Assembly: GCA_003153875.1 (NCBI GenBank)
Contig: PMBY01000240.1
Coordinates: 377-6,635 of the forward strand
Reading direction: 5' to 3'
DNA length: 6,259 bases
Source of the DNA: Myxococcales bacterium
Lineage (GTDB): Bacteria > Myxococcota > Polyangia > Fen-1088
The first letter of the stretch is position 1, and the number at the start of each line of letters is the position of its first letter. Below are positions 4,730-6,259 of this stretch, piece after piece. The notes under the pieces were generated by a model. The model was not told where the DNA came from and did no database searches. It was given only the letters and a program-made list of their open reading frames with translations. Position numbers and translations under genes: made by a program.

Positions 4730-6259
4730 CTATCCGCGCAGAAAGATCAACGACTGCTGACTCCATGCCACGAGAGGATTCCACCACACGCCAAAGAGCA
4801 ACAACGTGACGGAAAAAGCCCCCAGCATGAGCTGATAGCTCAGGTGCGGCCGCACTGTGACCTGACCCACAGGCGCTTCCAGGAACATGGCCCGCACAAT
4901 GCGCATGTAGTAGTACAGTGACACGGCGGAGTTGAGCGCACCGATCACCGCCAGGGCCGCGTACCAGCCGCCTCCGGGCAGGGAATAGTTTTGCAGCACC
5001 GCCACGAACAGGTACCACTTGCCGGTGAAGCCCGCGAAGGGCGGCAGCCCAGTGAGAGAAAAGAGGCAAATGGCAAAGGCAATGGCTGACAGCGGGTGGC
5101 GTCGTGCCAGACCCTTGTAGTCGTCGATCGACTCTGAGCCCGTAGCCTGTGCCACCACAATGACCACCAGGAAGGCGCCCAGGTTCATCACCAGGTACAC
5201 CAGCAGGTAGATCATCACGCTCTGCATGCCCAGGGTCGAGGCCGCGCACAGGCCCATCAAGGCGTAGCCGGCGTGGGCAATCGAGGAATAGGCGAGCAGA
5301 CGTTTGAGGTTGTTCTGCACGATGGCCGTGAGATTCCCCAGGGTCATGGTCACGGCCGCCAGCACGCCGATGATGGCGGGCCAGGGCAAATCGGAAAGTC
5401 CTACGGTCAAAACGGCCGGTCCCTCGCCCGAGGGCGATCCGGCCAGAGCCGACCAGAAGAAGCGCACGGCCAGGGCAAACCCTGCTGCCTTGGGGCCTAC
5501 CGAAAGAAACGCGGTGAACGGAGTGGGCGCGCCCTCGTACACGTCCGGGCACCACATGTGCCAGGGCACGCTGGCGATCTTGTAGCCCACGCCCGACAGT
5601 ACGAAGATCACCGCCACCACCAGGGTCACGCGCAAAGCGGTCTGCCCGGGGCCAGCCAGTGCAGCCAGGCTCGTGCTGTCAAGCGCCGCGCCCAGACCGA
5701 GCAGGCTGGTGCTGGCTGTGAGCCCGTAGATGTAGCTCATGCCAAACAGCATGATCCCCGAGGCCACACCGCCGTAGATGACGTACTTGAGCGCGGCCTC
5801 GGCCGCCTTGCGATCACCCTGCCGGTAGCCCGCCAGCACATAACTCACCAGCGAGACCAGCTCGACCGCCAGGTACATCATCAGAAGATCCGTGGCGCTG
5901 GCCATGAGGAACATGCCGAGCACGACGGAGAGCAACAGTGGATAGAACACGCCGATCTGATTGCGGCCAAACTCGGTCGAGCGCGCGGCAATGAGCACGG
6001 TGAGACCGGCCGCGGCCAGGAACAGCCACTTGAAGAAGGTGGCAAAGGGATCGCTGGCGATCATCCCATTGAACAGCGCGCGCGGCGCGGACGGCTGCAT
6101 CGCCAGCAGGACACCGGCCAGAGACAGGAAGAACAAACAGCCGATGGTCAGAAACAGCACGCGGCGCGGGTGCTGCTTCCACGCCAGGTCGAGCAAGAAC
6201 ATCAGCATGATGCCCGCGGTGAGGCCCAGCTCGGGCAAGAACCACGAGGTGCTGATGAG
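4730..6259 (-). CDS. nuoN: NADH-quinone oxidoreductase subunit N (5' end just outside window)
   Basis: NuoN is one of the three antiporter-like membrane subunits of respiratory complex I and contributes to proton pumping across the cytoplasmic membrane. About 510 residues are visible, close to full length, with some 13-14 hydrophobic segments. Numbered from Leu at 6238, the expected charged pathway residues are present: Glu126 in AVELVSLVSY, Lys151 in ALKYVIYGG, Lys220 in GVGYKIASVPWH, Lys250 in GPKAAG and Lys407 in FTGKWYLF. The signatures WCPDVYEGAPTPFTAFLS (229-246) and LLAYSSIAHAGY (314-325) are typical of the subunit. The TTG at 6238 should be a leucine codon and not the start, because the frame continues without a stop to the window edge and reads ISTSWFLPELGLTAG, the usual N-terminal LPE region. 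The true start must lie a few codons beyond 6259. nuoN is normally the last gene of a nuo operon; nothing follows it here on the same strand before the convergent kinase gene. Confidence 0.97.
   Translation of the reverse strand, partial: LISTSWFLPELGLTAGIMLMFLLDLAWKQHPRRVLFLTIGCLFFLSLAGVLLAMQPSAPRALFNGMIASDPFATFFKWLFLAAAGLTVLIAARSTEFGRNQIGVFYPLLLSVVLGMFLMASATDLLMMYLAVELVSLVSYVLAGYRQGDRKAAEAALKYVIYGGVASGIMLFGMSYIYGLTASTSLLGLGAALDSTSLAALAGPGQTALRVTLVVAVIFVLSGVGYKIASVPWHMWCPDVYEGAPTPFTAFLSVGPKAAGFALAVRFFWSALAGSPSGEGPAVLTVGLSDLPWPAIIGVLAAVTMTLGNLTAIVQNNLKRLLAYSSIAHAGYALMGLCAASTLGMQSVMIYLLVYLVMNLGAFLVVIVVAQATGSESIDDYKGLARRHPLSAIAFAICLFSLTGLPPFAGFTGKWYLFVAVLQNYSLPGGGWYAALAVIGALNSAVSLYYYMRIVRAMFLEAPVGQVTVRPHLSYQLMLGAFSVTLLLFGVWWNPLVAWSQQSLIFLRG

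Noticed and set aside
4446..4760. Plus-strand 104-codon ORF in the kinase-nuoN gap
   Set aside because: It is a translation of the CACAGAG inverted repeat (HRDTEAAE, LCALCAS) running into the antisense of nuoN. This is a known kind of false ORF and it has no ribosome-binding site.
4551..5555. Minus-strand 334-codon ORF overlapping nuoN
   Set aside because: It is out of frame with nuoN, which has unmistakable membrane-subunit motifs. The alternative frame is Arg/Gly/His-rich with no membrane segments and extends into the repeat.
6236..6238. TTG as the start codon of nuoN
   Set aside because: The same frame stays open to the window edge and encodes the expected ISTSWFLPE-like N-terminal region, so TTG is an internal leucine codon.

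Overview
The window is GC-rich and densely coded, and it lies inside a bacterial chromosome. It carries a cytoplasmic hybrid histidine kinase (GAF-PAS-HisKA-HATPase-REC), complex I subunit NuoN, a bacterial-type 6-phosphofructokinase tail and a dispersed 'CACAGAGGC' palindromic repeat. This mix suits a Gram-negative environmental lineage such as Myxococcota or another former deltaproteobacterial group, Acidobacteriota or a related candidate phylum. That placement is a guess from gene content and style, because no phylogenetic marker is present.

Layout, left to right. (1) 1-197, plus strand: the 3' end of a 6-phosphofructokinase gene. (2) 198-2296, minus strand: a compact operon read right to left. 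It holds a DUF3419/BtaA-like protein predicted to transfer a 3-amino-3-carboxypropyl group from SAM, a 71-codon ORF with one membrane segment, and a short-type phosphatidylserine decarboxylase-like pyruvoyl enzyme. The first two overlap by ATGA. The second and third lie in the SAME reading frame, separated only by one TAG and two codons, so they may be one anchored decarboxylase split by an amber codon. (3) 2297-2413: a 117-bp divergent promoter region with a perfect 8-1-8 palindrome. (4) 2414-4435, plus strand: the hybrid histidine kinase. (5) 4436-4729: a 294-bp convergent non-coding region with an imperfect long inverted repeat and a GC hairpin. (6) 4730-6259, minus strand: nuoN, whose start lies just beyond the right edge.

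The most interesting part is the lipid operon. BtaA-type enzymes make diacylglyceryl-homoserine from diacylglycerol and SAM, and PSD makes phosphatidylethanolamine from phosphatidylserine. The two amino-acid headgroups differ by one methylene, so a PSD-family enzyme in a BtaA operon could decarboxylate the homoserine lipid to a phosphorus-free 3-aminopropyl ether lipid. No btaB methyltransferase and no phosphatidylserine synthase is visible in the window. This pathway is a hypothesis; ordinary PSD activity remains the simpler reading. The divergent kinase shares the intergenic region and could belong to the same regulatory unit, but the sequence does not prove this.
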